A DNA stretch of 64,000 nt from DASYTH01 sp035762905 (GCF_035762905.1 NZ_DASUCC010000121.1:1-64000), one strand, 5' to 3'; numbered from the stretch's first letter, positions 1-8,541 are shown. A program made the numbers and translations. The notes: generated from the letters alone by a model not told the origin.

Positions 1-74
1 CGGCCGGCGTCCTTCGGGCCACGGCCGGCCTTGCCGCCGGGAGCGGTCGCGTCTGAGGGCTTGCTGCGTGCCAT
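1..74 (-). CDS. DUF4191 family membrane protein, N-terminal fragment
   Basis: Only the first 24 codons lie in the window; the gene runs off the left edge. The peptide starts with ATG at 74 (MARSKPSD) and continues with a Gly/Lys/Pro-rich stretch. The gene directly downstream of lipA in mycobacteria (Rv2219) is a DUF4191 membrane protein that begins with a similar short basic leader. The family call therefore rests on position and on the start peptide, not on any visible domain. It is transcribed with lipA, after a 50-bp gap. Confidence 0.55.
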   Translation of the reverse strand, partial: MARSKPSDATAPGGKAGRGPKDAG

Positions 75-124
75 GCCCACAGGATAGGGGCGCGGTCACG
101 TCCCTCCCGCGTGCGGCGCGGGGG

Positions 125-1063
125 TCAGCCCTGGCGAGTGAGTCCGCGTGCCTCGATCGCCTGCTGGTACAGGCGTCCGGCGCGGTACGAGCTGCGCACC
201 AGCGGCCCGGCGAGGACGCCGGGGAACCCGATCCGCTCGGCCTCGGCCTGGAAGCCGACGAACTCGTCGGGCTTGACCCAGCGGATCACGGGGTGGTGCC
301 GCGGCGAGGGGCGCAGGTACTGGGTGATGGTCAGCAGATCGCAGCCGGCGTCGTGCAGGGCCTGCATCGTTTCGACGACCTCGTGCGGCTCCTCGCCCAT
401 GCCCAGGATCAGGTTCGACTTGGTCACCAGGCCGGCCTCGCGGGCCGCGGTGATGACGTCGAGCGAGCGCTGGAACCGGAAGCCGGGGCGGATCCGCTTG
501 AAGATGCGCGGCACCGTCTCGACGTTGTGCGCGAGCACCTCGGGGCGGGAGGAGAAGACCTCGGCGAGCTGGTCGGGGTCGGCGTTGAAGTCGGGGATCA
601 GCAGCTCGACGCCGCAGCCGGGCAGCTGGCCGTGGATCTGGCGCACCGTCTCGGCGTAGAGCCAGGCGCCGCCGTCGGGGAGGTCGTCGCGGGCGACGCC
701 GGTGACGGTGGCGTACCGCAGCCCCATGGTGGCGACGGACTCGCCGACGCGGCGGGGCTCGTCGGCGTCGAACTCGGCCGGCTTGCCCGTGTCGATCTGG
801 CAGAAGTCACAGCGCCGGGTGCACTGGTCGCCGCCGATGAGGAAGGTGGCCTCGCGGTCCTCCCAGCACTCGAAGATGTTGGGGCAGCCGGCCTCCTCGC
901 ACACCGTGTGCAGGCCCTCGCGCTTGACCAGGCCCTTCAGCTCGCGGTACTCCGGACCCATCCGGGCCCGGGTCTTGATCCACGGCGGCTTCTTCTCGAT
1001 CGGCGTCTGGCTGTTGCGCACCTCGAGGCGCAGCAGCCTTCGTCCCTCCGGCGCGATCGTCAC
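125..1063 (-). CDS. lipA: Lipoyl synthase
   Basis: This radical-SAM enzyme inserts two sulfurs into octanoyl groups on lipoyl domains, the last step of lipoate synthesis. The 312-aa protein has the family cysteine set: Cys55, Cys60 and Cys66 in CEEAGCPNIFEC (auxiliary cluster) and Cys81, Cys85 and Cys88 in CTRRCDFC (SAM cluster). Length is normal. The GTG at 1063 has no ribosome-binding site. TAGTCT ends 6 nt before it, inside the end of the upstream gene, so a leaderless transcript is likely. lipB and the lipoylated E2 gene lie a few kilobases away on the same strand, interrupted by the divergent TetR unit. Confidence 0.97.
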   Translation of the reverse strand: MTIAPEGRRLLRLEVRNSQTPIEKKPPWIKTRARMGPEYRELKGLVKREGLHTVCEEAGCPNIFECWEDREATFLIGGDQCTRRCDFCQIDTGKPAEFDADEPRRVGESVATMGLRYATVTGVARDDLPDGGAWLYAETVRQIHGQLPGCGVELLIPDFNADPDQLAEVFSSRPEVLAHNVETVPRIFKRIRPGFRFQRSLDVITAAREAGLVTKSNLILGMGEEPHEVVETMQALHDAGCDLLTITQYLRPSPRHHPVIRWVKPDEFVGFQAEAERIGFPGVLAGPLVRSSYRAGRLYQQAIEARGLTRQG

Positions 1064-1067
1064 ATGG

Positions 1068-1481
1068 TCAGACTACGCCCGCGACCTGCGGCGCAGCGGC
1101 GGCGGTCAGGTCCAGCCCGGCGGCAACGGCGAGCAGTCGGCGCTCGCCCGCCAGCGCCGCGGCGACGGCCGGGTCGGCCTCGTCGGCGAACCGGTCGATC
1201 AGCCGGCGCAGCACGACGTGGTCGGCCGCGCCGGCCCGCCACGCCGCGGCGACCGCGTCCACCGGGTCGGCGCCGGGCCCGGCGTCTGACAGGGCGACCC
1301 CCAGGCGCCCGGTCAGCGCCAGGAGCCACTTGTAGTGCAGGGCGAGCAGCAGTTCCGTGCGGCCGCCGAACACCTCGGCGCACGTCTCGTCGAACGGCAG
1401 CGGCCCGTCGGGTTCCTGGCCGGCCCGGTCCAGCACCGCGTTCAGCGCGTCCCGTCTCCGGTAGTGGTCCGCCCAGCTCAC
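1068..1481 (-). CDS. Hypothetical protein, divergent from a TetR gene
   Basis: A 137-aa soluble, Ala- and Leu-rich protein (MSWADHYRRRDALN at the start) that I do not recognise. It looks all-helical and has no signal peptide, membrane segment or cysteine pattern. The GTG start at 1481 follows a GGGGAG ribosome-binding site. The promoter region contains the tandem palindromes shared with the divergent TetR gene, so it is the obvious regulatory target. Its stop codon lies 2 nt before the lipA start, and its last codons hold the lipA -10 element, so read-through into lipA is also possible. Confidence 0.75.
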   Translation of the reverse strand: MSWADHYRRRDALNAVLDRAGQEPDGPLPFDETCAEVFGGRTELLLALHYKWLLALTGRLGVALSDAGPGADPVDAVAAAWRAGAADHVVLRRLIDRFADEADPAVAAALAGERRLLAVAAGLDLTAAAAPQVAGVV

Positions 1482-1500
1482 GATGGCTCCCCTCGTCGTT

Positions 1501-1533
1501 CATACCATTGGTTTGCAGCATACCGTCGGTATG
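1501..1533. promoter_or_regulatory. Tandem operator in the TetR divergent promoter
   Basis: CATACCGTCGGTATG at 1519-1533 is a perfect 15-bp inverted repeat with a 3-nt centre. CATACCATTGGTTTG at 1501-1515 repeats it with one mismatch, 18 bp away centre to centre. The perfect copy covers the expected -35 region of the TetR gene, whose -10 is TAGGGT at 1541-1546. A TATGCT hexamer on the minus strand (1522-1517) could serve the divergent gene. Both promoters would be covered by bound repressor. Confidence 0.75.
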
Positions 1534-1553
1534 TGATCGGTAGGGTTGTGAGG

Positions 1554-2165
1554 GTGGTGACATTGCGGTCGAGGCGTCAGGACTACTCCGAGTCGACCCG
1601 GCAGGCCCTGGTGGACTCGGCGGTGGAGCTGTTCACCAAGAACGGCTACGCGGGCACCTCGCTGGACGCCGTGGCCAAGCGGGCCCGGGTGACCAAGGGC
1701 GCGCTCTACCACCACTTCGACGGCAAGCAGGCGCTGTTCGAGGCCGCCTTCGACGTGGTGGAGCGGGCCGCGGTGGAGCGGCTGCGCCGGGCGGTGGCCA
1801 GCGCCGAGCCGGCCTGGGAGCGGGCCATGCGCGGCGTGGACAGCTACATCAAGTCCTGCCTCGAGCCGTCCTACCAGCGCATCGTCGTGCACGAGGGCCC
1901 GGTGGTGATGGGCTGGGAGCGCTGGCGGGAGACCGAGGAGAAGTACAGCTACGGCCTGGTCCGGACCACCATCGAGGACCTGATGGCGGCCGGCGAGATG
2001 GTCGAGCTCCCGCTCGAGGTCACCACCCGAATCCTGTTCGGCGCCCTGTCCGCAGGCGCCGCCGTCATCGCCGGCGCCGCCGACCCCAAGAAGGCCGGCG
2101 CCGAGGTCTCCCGCACAATCGTCGCCGTCATGACGGGCATGCGCGGGCAGGCCAGGGGAGGGTGA
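1554..2165 (+). CDS. TetR/AcrR family transcriptional regulator
   Basis: A 203-aa regulator with a typical N-terminal helix-turn-helix at residues 14-60: AVELFTKNGYAGTSLDAVAK followed by RVTKGALYHHFDGKQALF. The C-terminal ligand domain is variable, so the effector cannot be read from sequence. The start was placed at GTG 1554 because TAGGGT (1541-1546) ends 7 nt upstream and there is no ribosome-binding site. GTG 1548 and GTG 1557 are alternatives. The palindromes just upstream suggest autorepression and control of the divergent gene. The next gene starts 6 nt after this stop, so both are probably cotranscribed. Confidence 0.9.
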   Translation: MVTLRSRRQDYSESTRQALVDSAVELFTKNGYAGTSLDAVAKRARVTKGALYHHFDGKQALFEAAFDVVERAAVERLRRAVASAEPAWERAMRGVDSYIKSCLEPSYQRIVVHEGPVVMGWERWRETEEKYSYGLVRTTIEDLMAAGEMVELPLEVTTRILFGALSAGAAVIAGAADPKKAGAEVSRTIVAVMTGMRGQARGG

Positions 2166-2170
2166 GGCCG

Positions 2171-3229
2171 GTGTCCACCACCGAGCGGCTCCCGGCCGAG
2201 TTACCGCCGCCGGACACCGACCGGCCGGCCGCGGCCGACCCGGTCACCGGTCCCCTGCTGGACAGCTGGGCCAGGCGGATGAGGAGCGCCAGGTGGTCCT
2301 GGCCGGTCGTCTTGTGCCTCGCGGTCGGGCTCGGGACGAGCCCGGTGCTGCCCGGCTACTACTTCTGGATCTGGGCGCTCGGCCTCGTGCTGGCGGTCGC
2401 GGGGCTGATCCACGGGCACCTCGTGCACGGCCGGTGGTGGCCAGCGGCCCGAGCCGCGCTGCCGGCGCAGGCGTGGCGGCCGGTTCCGGCCGCGGTCGTC
2501 GGCCGCCGCGTGCTCGAGCCGGGTGCCGGGACACTGCCCGGCCACCTCCGGGTGACCGGGCTGCACGAGGCGGAGCGGCAGCTGATCGCCCGGACCGGCC
2601 GGATCTGGGTGGTCGGCCCGGATCGGCGGGGCTGGCTCACGGTGCGCCTGGACGGTACGCCCGGGCTGTATCCGGCCCGGCTGGTCCGCCCGCGCACCGG
2701 GTTGCCGGCGCTCACCAGCCGGCCGTCCGGTACCACGGGGACGGCGGCCGACGACCCGGTCACCAACGCGCTGGCCGTCTGGCGGCGCAGGTGCCTCGGC
2801 GGGTGGCTCGGGATTGCCGTGCTGCCGATCCTGGTCGTGGCGTTCGCCCCCGGCCGGGTGGACCGCTGGCTGCTGGTCGTGGCGCTGGTGGTCGGCCTTT
2901 CGCTGCCCATGATCGTTCCGGCCCGGCCGCGGTGGTTCCTTGCGACGTCGCGGCTGCCCCGGTTGTTGCGCGCCGGCGCGTGGACCCGGGTGGCGGTGAC
3001 CTTGCGGCCGTGGGAGATCCGGCTCGACGGCACCGCCAATGCGACCGGCACGGTGCAGCCGGACGGCGGCGCTTGCCTGGACATCTCGCTGCCGCTGGCG
3101 ACGACCGAGCTGCTCGGGACGATGTGGCGGACCGGCACCGTGTGGCTGGCCGGCGAACCGGACCCCGGGCGCACGGTGGCGGTGGGCTTCCCCGGCTATC
3201 CGTTGCTCGGGGTGGCGCGGTTGTCCTGA
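2171..3229 (+). CDS. Integral membrane protein of unknown function
   Basis: A 352-aa protein with two hydrophobic hairpins: residues about 42-85 (WPVVLCLAVGL onward, then YYFWIWALGLVLAVAGLI) and about 215-255 (GWLGIAVLPILVVAF, LLVVALVVGLSLPMIV). Two mixed soluble regions follow the hairpins. No family was recognised. GTG 2171 was chosen because GGAGG (2157-2161) lies 9 nt upstream; GTG 2162, which overlaps the tetR stop, is too close to that site. It follows the regulator immediately and is probably in its operon. Its 3' end overlaps the convergent lipB by 34 bp. Confidence 0.75.
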   Translation: MSTTERLPAELPPPDTDRPAAADPVTGPLLDSWARRMRSARWSWPVVLCLAVGLGTSPVLPGYYFWIWALGLVLAVAGLIHGHLVHGRWWPAARAALPAQAWRPVPAAVVGRRVLEPGAGTLPGHLRVTGLHEAERQLIARTGRIWVVGPDRRGWLTVRLDGTPGLYPARLVRPRTGLPALTSRPSGTTGTAADDPVTNALAVWRRRCLGGWLGIAVLPILVVAFAPGRVDRWLLVVALVVGLSLPMIVPARPRWFLATSRLPRLLRAGAWTRVAVTLRPWEIRLDGTANATGTVQPDGGACLDISLPLATTELLGTMWRTGTVWLAGEPDPGRTVAVGFPGYPLLGVARLS

Positions 3230-3948
3230 AGCACGAACGTCACGCCGGGGGCCTGCGGTTCGGCGCGGGGGAGCCAGCGGTCCTCGACCGGGAGGGTGCC
3301 GTCGAGGGCGGCGAGGACGCAGTCGCGGGCCAGCGGAAGAACCTCGGTGACCGGGACGTCGCGGCCCAGTTCGGTGGACAGGGAGGTCACCCCGGCGTCG
3401 CGGATGCCGCACGGGACGATCCGGTCGAACGCGGTCAGGTCGGCGTTGCAGTTGATCTCGAAGCCGTGCATGGTGACCCCGCGCTGGACCCGGATGCCGA
3501 TGGCGGCGATCTTGCGCTCCGGGCGGGCGGCGGTGGCCGGCAGCCAGACGCCGCTGCGGCCCTCGACCCGGCCGGTGGGCACACCGAGCTTGTCGCACAC
3601 GGTGATCAGCGCCTGTTCGATGCGGCGCACGTACTGCACCACGTCCACCGGCTCGGCCAGCTTGACGATCGGGTAGCCGACCAGCTGCCCGGGGCCGTGC
3701 CAGGTGATCTTGCCGCCGCGGTCCACGTCGATCACCGGGGTGCCGTCGGTCGGCCGCTCATCCGGCGTGGTGCGCTTGCCCGCCGTGTAGACCGAGGGAT
3801 GCTCGAGCAGCAGCAGCGTGTCCGGCCCGGCATCCTCGGCGCGTGCGGTCAGCCGCTCGCGCTGCACCGCCCAGGCGGCCAGGTAGTCGATCACCCCGAG
3901 CGGCCGGACCTCAACCGGCGCGGTGCTGGCACGGCAGGAAAGACTCAC
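3196..3948 (-). CDS. lipB: Octanoyl-ACP:protein transferase (lipoyl(octanoyl) transferase)
   Basis: LipB moves octanoate from acyl carrier protein to the lipoyl domains of E2 and GcvH, before LipA. The 250-aa protein has the signature around residues 75-93 (RGGKITWHGPGQLVGYP), the lysine-bearing RKIAAIGI segment and the catalytic Cys in IVPCGI. The GTG start at 3948 has no ribosome-binding site; TAGCCT ends 6 nt upstream and includes the stop codon of the preceding gene. Its substrate, the two-lipoyl E2, is encoded just upstream on the same strand. The C-terminal coding end overlaps the convergent membrane-protein gene by 34 bp. Confidence 0.96.
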   Translation of the reverse strand: MSLSCRASTAPVEVRPLGVIDYLAAWAVQRERLTARAEDAGPDTLLLLEHPSVYTAGKRTTPDERPTDGTPVIDVDRGGKITWHGPGQLVGYPIVKLAEPVDVVQYVRRIEQALITVCDKLGVPTGRVEGRSGVWLPATAARPERKIAAIGIRVQRGVTMHGFEINCNADLTAFDRIVPCGIRDAGVTSLSTELGRDVPVTEVLPLARDCVLAALDGTLPVEDRWLPRAEPQAPGVTFVLQDNRATPSNG

Positions 3949-3957
3949 GACTGGAGG

Positions 3958-4848
3958 CTACGCCCGGCCCTCCAGGTCGGCCAACGCCGCGTCCAGCTCG
4001 CTGAACCGGTAGGCAAAACCGTTGTCCTGCAACACCTTCGGCACGGTTCGCTGGCCGGAGAGCAAGTCGTCGGTTGCCTCGCCGAGCACGACCCGCAACG
4101 CGAACGGGGGCACCACCCACGGCGCCGGCCGGCGCAGCGCCCGGCCGAGGGCCGCGGTCAGCTCCGCGTTGGTCACCGCCCGCGGCGTGGACACGTTGAC
4201 CGGACCGGAGATCCCGGTGTGCTCCAACAGGAACCGGATCGCGGCCGCGGTGTCGGCGACGTGGATCCACGGCATGTACTGCCGGCCGCTGCCCAGCCGG
4301 CCGCCCAGCATCAGGCTGAACAGCGGGCGCAGCCGACCGAGCAAGCCCCCACGGCTCGACAGCACGTGCCCGGTGCGCAGCCGCACCACCCGCGCCCCGG
4401 CGTCGGCGGCGCGGTGCGTCGCCGCCTCCCACTGCTCGCACAGCCCGGCCAGGAAGCCGGTGCCGGCCGGCGCCGTCTCGTCCACCTCGCGGTCGCCGGT
4501 GTCGCCGTACCAGCCGATCGCGGACGCGTTGACCAGCACGGGGATGCCCCGGTCGGCGACCGCCGCGGCGAGCACCTCGGTCGGCTCCACCCGGCTGTCC
4601 AGCAGCACCTGCTTGCGGGCGTGGCTCCAGCGCCGGTCGCCCACCCCGGCGCCGCACAGGTTGACCACCGCGTCCACCCCGTCCAGGGCACCCTCGTCGA
4701 GCCGGCCGGCCGGCGGATCCCAGCCACGCTCGCCCGCCGCGGTCGGGCGCCCGCGGACCAGCCGGACCACCTGGTGCCCCGCGCCGCGCAGCTCTGGCAG
4801 CAGCGCGGTCCCGATCAGTCCGGACGATCCGGCGACGGCGACGCGCAC
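3958..4848 (-). CDS. TIGR01777 family NAD(P)-dependent epimerase/dehydratase-like protein
   Basis: A 296-aa extended-SDR protein (YfcH/Rv2216 type). The dinucleotide motif GSSGLIGTAL is at residues 7-16, VVNLCGAGV and the LVNASAIGWYG segment follow, and the family C-terminal block containing VLLGEAT-like and SGQRTVPKVLQDNGF sequence is present. The substrate is unknown in the family. Its start codon abuts the stop of the E2 gene (TAGGTG) and its end is 9 nt from lipB, so it is part of the lipoate/E2 operon. Conservation at this place across actinobacteria suggests a linked role, but that is inference. Confidence 0.88.
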   Translation of the reverse strand: MRVAVAGSSGLIGTALLPELRGAGHQVVRLVRGRPTAAGERGWDPPAGRLDEGALDGVDAVVNLCGAGVGDRRWSHARKQVLLDSRVEPTEVLAAAVADRGIPVLVNASAIGWYGDTGDREVDETAPAGTGFLAGLCEQWEAATHRAADAGARVVRLRTGHVLSSRGGLLGRLRPLFSLMLGGRLGSGRQYMPWIHVADTAAAIRFLLEHTGISGPVNVSTPRAVTNAELTAALGRALRRPAPWVVPPFALRVVLGEATDDLLSGQRTVPKVLQDNGFAYRFSELDAALADLEGRA

Positions 4849-6651
4849 CTACAGACCCAGGTCGGCCTCGAAGTTGCCCTCCTCCAGCCGGCGCTTGACC
4901 GTGGTCAGGAACCGGCCGGCGTCCGCGCCGTCGACCAGGCGGTGGTCGTAGGTGAGCGCCAGGTAGACCATCGAGCGCACGGCGATCGTGTCGTCGCCGT
5001 CCTCGTTGGGGAGCACCACCGGCCGCTTCACCACCAGCCCGACGCCCAGGATGCCGACCTGCGGCTGCGGGATGATCGGCGTGTCGAACAGGGCCCCCTG
5101 GCTGCCCAGGTTGGTCACCGTGAAGGTGGCGCCGACCAACTCGTCCGGCGTGACCTTGTTGGCCCGGGTGCGCTCGGCCAGGTCGGCGATGGCCCTGGCC
5201 AGACCGGCCACGTTCAGGTCGCCGGCGTTGTGAATGGCCGGGGAGAGCAGCCCGCGCTCGGTGTCCACCGCGATGCCGAGGTGCTCGGCGCCGTGGTAGG
5301 TCACCTCCTGGGTCTCGTCGTTGATCGAGGCGTTCAGCTTCGGGTGCTGCTTGAGCGCCTCCACCGTGGCCTTGGCGAAGAACGGCAGGAAGGTCAGCTT
5401 CACGCCCTCGCGCTGCTCGAACGCGGACTTCGCCCGGGAGCGCAGCTTGGCGACCCGGGTGACGTCGACCTCGACCACCTGGGTGAGCTGGGCGGCGGTC
5501 TGCAGCGACTCGACCATCCGGCGGGCCACGGTCTGGCGCAGCCGGCTCAACTTCTCGGTCTTGCCGCGCAGCGCCGCGGCCTGCGGCGAGGGCTGCACCG
5601 GGGCGGCGGCCCGGGGGCTCGCCGCGGGCGCGGCGGCCGGCTGGGCGGCCTTGGCCTTGGCTGCCTCGGCCGCGGCCAGCACGTCCTGCTTGCGGATCCG
5701 CCCGCCGATCCCGGTCCCCTTGACCGTGGTCAGGTCGATGTCGTGCTCGCTGGCGAGCTTTCGGACCAACGGCGTCACGTACGGGGCGGCGCCGTCGGTG
5801 GAGGCGCGCGCCGCGGGCTCGGGTGCCGGCTCCGGCCGCTGCTGCGGTTGCTGCCGCGGCTGGGATTGCGGTTGCGGTTGCTGCTGGGCGGCCTGCGGCT
5901 GCGGGGTCGGTTCCGGCTCCTGCTGAGCCTTGGCCGGCTCGCGCTCCGGCTGCGGCTCGGATTCGGGTTCCGGTTCGGGCTCCGCCGCGGCGTCGCCGGC
6001 CTCGCCGACGACCGCGAGCTGGCCGCCGACCTCCACGGTCTGGTCCTCGCCCGCGGTGATCTGCAGCAGAGTGCCGGCCACCGGCGACGGGATCTCGGTG
6101 TCGACCTTGTCGGTGGACACCTCGAGCAGCGGCTCGTCCACCTCGACGCGGTCGCCGACCTGCTTGAGCCACCGGGTCACGGTGCCCTCGGTGACGCTCT
6201 CGCCGAGCGCCGGCATGGTCACCGAGGTGCCCGAGCGGCCGGTCGCCGCGGCCGGCGAGTCGGGATGTTGCTGCGGGCCCGCGCTCGACGGCGCCTCGGC
6301 GCGCTCCGGTTCCGGCTCGGATTCCTTCTCGGGCTCGGGCTCCGGCTCCGGTTGGGCCTGCTCGGCGTGCTTGGGCTGCTCCTCCTGCGGCGGCGGCGCC
6401 CCGCCACCACCCTCGCCGTCGCCGATCACCGCGAGCTCACCGCCGACCGCGACGGTCTCGTCCTCCTGGGCGACGATCTTCTGCAGCACGCCGGCCGCGG
6501 GCGAGGGGATCTCGGTGTCGACCTTGTCGGTGGACACCTCGAGCAGCGGCTCGTCCACCTCGACGCGGTCGCCGACCTGCTTGAGCCACCGGGTCACGGT
6601 GCCCTCGGTGACGCTCTCGCCGAGCGCGGGCATCTGGACGGAGATCGCCAT
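4849..6651 (-). CDS. sucB: Dihydrolipoamide acyltransferase (E2) with two lipoyl domains
   Basis: This is the E2 core of a 2-oxoacid dehydrogenase. In actinobacteria the gene at this locus (dlaT/sucB) serves pyruvate dehydrogenase. The order in the 600-aa protein is: lipoyl domain 1 (Lys43 in STDKVDTE), acidic Pro/Glu linker, lipoyl domain 2 (Lys182 in the same motif), Pro/Gln-rich linker, E3-binding domain (VRKLASEHDIDL), and catalytic domain with DHRLVDG (His569, Asp573). ATG 6651 was chosen because the lipoyl domain begins at once (MAISVQMPALGES). The open frame continues upstream through lpdA, but that is not coding in this frame. The two lipoyl segments share a 122-bp identical stretch. 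Confidence 0.96.
   Translation of the reverse strand: MAISVQMPALGESVTEGTVTRWLKQVGDRVEVDEPLLEVSTDKVDTEIPSPAAGVLQKIVAQEDETVAVGGELAVIGDGEGGGGAPPPQEEQPKHAEQAQPEPEPEPEKESEPEPERAEAPSSAGPQQHPDSPAAATGRSGTSVTMPALGESVTEGTVTRWLKQVGDRVEVDEPLLEVSTDKVDTEIPSPVAGTLLQITAGEDQTVEVGGQLAVVGEAGDAAAEPEPEPESEPQPEREPAKAQQEPEPTPQPQAAQQQPQPQSQPRQQPQQRPEPAPEPAARASTDGAAPYVTPLVRKLASEHDIDLTTVKGTGIGGRIRKQDVLAAAEAAKAKAAQPAAAPAASPRAAAPVQPSPQAAALRGKTEKLSRLRQTVARRMVESLQTAAQLTQVVEVDVTRVAKLRSRAKSAFEQREGVKLTFLPFFAKATVEALKQHPKLNASINDETQEVTYHGAEHLGIAVDTERGLLSPAIHNAGDLNVAGLARAIADLAERTRANKVTPDELVGATFTVTNLGSQGALFDTPIIPQPQVGILGVGLVVKRPVVLPNEDGDDTIAVRSMVYLALTYDHRLVDGADAGRFLTTVKRRLEEGNFEADLGL
6089..6627. repeat. 122-bp perfect direct repeat inside sucB
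   Basis: Bases 6089-6210 recur without a single mismatch at 6506-6627, an offset of 417 bp or 139 codons. The repeat encodes the lipoyl-lysine half of each lipoyl domain. Identity extends to all synonymous positions, while the flanking parts of the two domains differ. This points to recent duplication or gene conversion rather than protein-level selection alone. Confidence 0.95.
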
Positions 6652-6674
6652 GTCTTCGCTGACTCCTCGTGAAC

Positions 6675-8045
6675 TCAGGCGTGGACGTGTAGCGGTTTGC
6701 CGGCCAGGGCGAGGAATGCCTCGCCGAGGGCCTCGTTCTGGGTCGGATGGGCGTGAATCAGCGGGGTCACGTCCTCCGGGTAGGCCTCCCAGTTGTAGAT
6801 CAGCTGCGCCTCGCCGATCAGCTCGCCGACCCGGTCGCCGACCATCGTCACGCCGACCACCGGGCCGTCCGGCGCCTTGACCAGCTTGACCCCGCCGGCC
6901 GTCTTGAGAATCTGGCTCTTGCCGTTGGCGCTCAACGCGAGCACGTAGGTCTCGGCGTTGCCGTACTTCTCCTTGGCCTGCGCCTCGGTCAACCCGACCG
7001 AGGCCACCTCCGGCTTGCAGTAGGTGACCCGCGGGATGCCGGCCTCGTCGATCGGCGCCGGGTTCAGCCCGCCGATCTCCTCGGCGACGAAGATCCCCTG
7101 CTGGAACCCGCGGTGCGCGAGCTGCAGGCCGGGAACCAGGTCGCCGACCGCGTAGACGTTGGGCAGGTTGGTGCGCAGCCGGTCGTCGGTGAGCACGAAC
7201 CCGCGCTCCATCCGGACCCCGGCCTCCTCGTAGCCGTGGCCGGCGCTGTTCGGTCCGCGGCCGACCGCGACCAGCAGCAGGTCGGCGTCGAACGACTCGC
7301 CGGACTCCAGCGCGACGGTGACCGCGGTGTCGGTCTGGGTGGCGCCGGTGAACTTCACCCCGGTCTTGTACTTGATGCCGCGCTTGCGGAACGCCCGCTC
7401 GAGTTGCTTGGAGGCCCACTCGTCCTCGAGCGGAACCAGCCGGGGCAGCGCCTCGACGATCGTCACGTCCGCGCCGAACGAACGCCACACGCTGGCGAAC
7501 TCCACGCCGATCACGCCGCCGCCGAGCACGACGACGCTCTCCGGCACGTAGTCCAGGTGCACCGCCTGATCGCTGGTGATGATCCGGCCGCCGATCTCCA
7601 GGCCGGGCAGGGTCTTGGCGTAGGAGCCGGTGGCCAGCACGACGTTCTTGCCGGTGTACCGGTCGCCGCCGACGGTCACCGTGTTCGGCGCGCCGAAGGT
7701 GCCCTCGCCGTCCACCACGGTGACCTTGTGCGCCTTGGCCAATCCGGTCAGGCCCTTGAACATCTGGCCGACGATGCCGTCCTTGTAGGAGTTCACCCCG
7801 GCCATGTCGATGCCCTCGAGCGAGGACTTCACGCCGAACTGATCGCCCTCCCTGGCCAGGTCGGCCACCTCCGCCGCGTGCAACAGCGCCTTGGTCGGAA
7901 TGCAGCCGCGATGCAGACAAGTGCCCCCCAGCTTGTCCCGTTCAATCAGGACGACGGACAGGCCGAGCTCGGCGGCACGGAACGCACAGGCGTAGCCACC
8001 CGACCCGCCGCCCAGGATCACAAGGTCAGCGGAGGTGTCAGTCAC
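6675..8045 (-). CDS. lpdA: Dihydrolipoyl dehydrogenase (E3)
   Basis: A flavoprotein that reoxidises dihydrolipoyl groups on E2 with NAD+. The 456-aa protein has the FAD-binding GGGSGGYACAF motif at residues 12-22, the redox-active Cys43 and Cys48 in GGTCLHRGCIPTK, the NAD-binding GGGVIGVEFASV motif and the C-terminal catalytic HAHPTQNEALGEAF. GTG 8045 was chosen because GAGGAGACC lies just upstream. An in-frame ATG at 8069 would add eight residues. It lies 23 bp upstream of sucB and probably heads the lpdA-sucB-epimerase block. Confidence 0.96.
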   Translation of the reverse strand: MTDTSADLVILGGGSGGYACAFRAAELGLSVVLIERDKLGGTCLHRGCIPTKALLHAAEVADLAREGDQFGVKSSLEGIDMAGVNSYKDGIVGQMFKGLTGLAKAHKVTVVDGEGTFGAPNTVTVGGDRYTGKNVVLATGSYAKTLPGLEIGGRIITSDQAVHLDYVPESVVVLGGGVIGVEFASVWRSFGADVTIVEALPRLVPLEDEWASKQLERAFRKRGIKYKTGVKFTGATQTDTAVTVALESGESFDADLLLVAVGRGPNSAGHGYEEAGVRMERGFVLTDDRLRTNLPNVYAVGDLVPGLQLAHRGFQQGIFVAEEIGGLNPAPIDEAGIPRVTYCKPEVASVGLTEAQAKEKYGNAETYVLALSANGKSQILKTAGGVKLVKAPDGPVVGVTMVGDRVGELIGEAQLIYNWEAYPEDVTPLIHAHPTQNEALGEAFLALAGKPLHVHA

Positions 8046-8165
8046 GGAGGTCTCCTCGACAAGCTTCATCGACTTGGCTTTTTCACACGCCATCTTGTCA
8101 CTACGTAGGGCAGGCTTGCGACATGGCCAGGGGCCGGCACCTTGATCGGGTTCGGAGGTGGTGAC

Positions 8166-8489
8166 GTGGGGCTTTTCGACTCGCTGCGCAAGAAGCGCAA
8201 GGCGGGTACGGTCCGCGGGGCGACCAGGCAGGACACGGCGCATCTCGAGCAGTGGGCGGCAGAGCGGCGCGGAGTCGAGGCCTTCGTCGAGCCGCGAACG
8301 CACGTGACCGAGACGACCGTGCTGCTCGTCGCGCACGACGGCGAATGGACCCGGCGCCGGGTCTCCAGCGCGGATGCCGCCTTCGAGTTCGCCAAGAAGC
8401 GATCGATGCCGATCTACGAGGTGGAGCGGGTCGGCTATCCCAAGCGCATGCGGGAGTACCAGGCGCGGCAGAAGCGCGCGGGTGGCTGA
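8166..8489 (+). CDS. Small conserved actinobacterial protein of unknown function
   Basis: A 107-aa protein starting MGLFDSLRKKRKAG. It has a basic N-terminus, a central HVTETTVLLVAHDGEWTRRR strand-rich core and the C-terminal block VERVGYPKRMREYQARQKRA. Homologues lie between lpdA and pepA in related genomes and are sometimes labelled 'oxidoreductase', but I see no cofactor motif to justify that name. GTG 8166 follows GGAGGTG at 8154-8160 with a normal spacing. Transcription is divergent from lpdA and convergent with pepA. Confidence 0.75.
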   Translation: MGLFDSLRKKRKAGTVRGATRQDTAHLEQWAAERRGVEAFVEPRTHVTETTVLLVAHDGEWTRRRVSSADAAFEFAKKRSMPIYEVERVGYPKRMREYQARQKRAGG

Positions 8490-8541
8490 CGGCCGCGGGT
8501 TTCCGCGCGAACAGGACGTTGTGCGCTGAGTGCTCGGCGAA

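Noticed and set aside
2293..6672. A 1459-codon open frame on the plus strand
   Set aside because: It lies antisense to lipB, the epimerase and sucB, which have clear family motifs. The translation is low-complexity His/Arg/Gly-rich, typical of antisense frames in GC-rich coding DNA.
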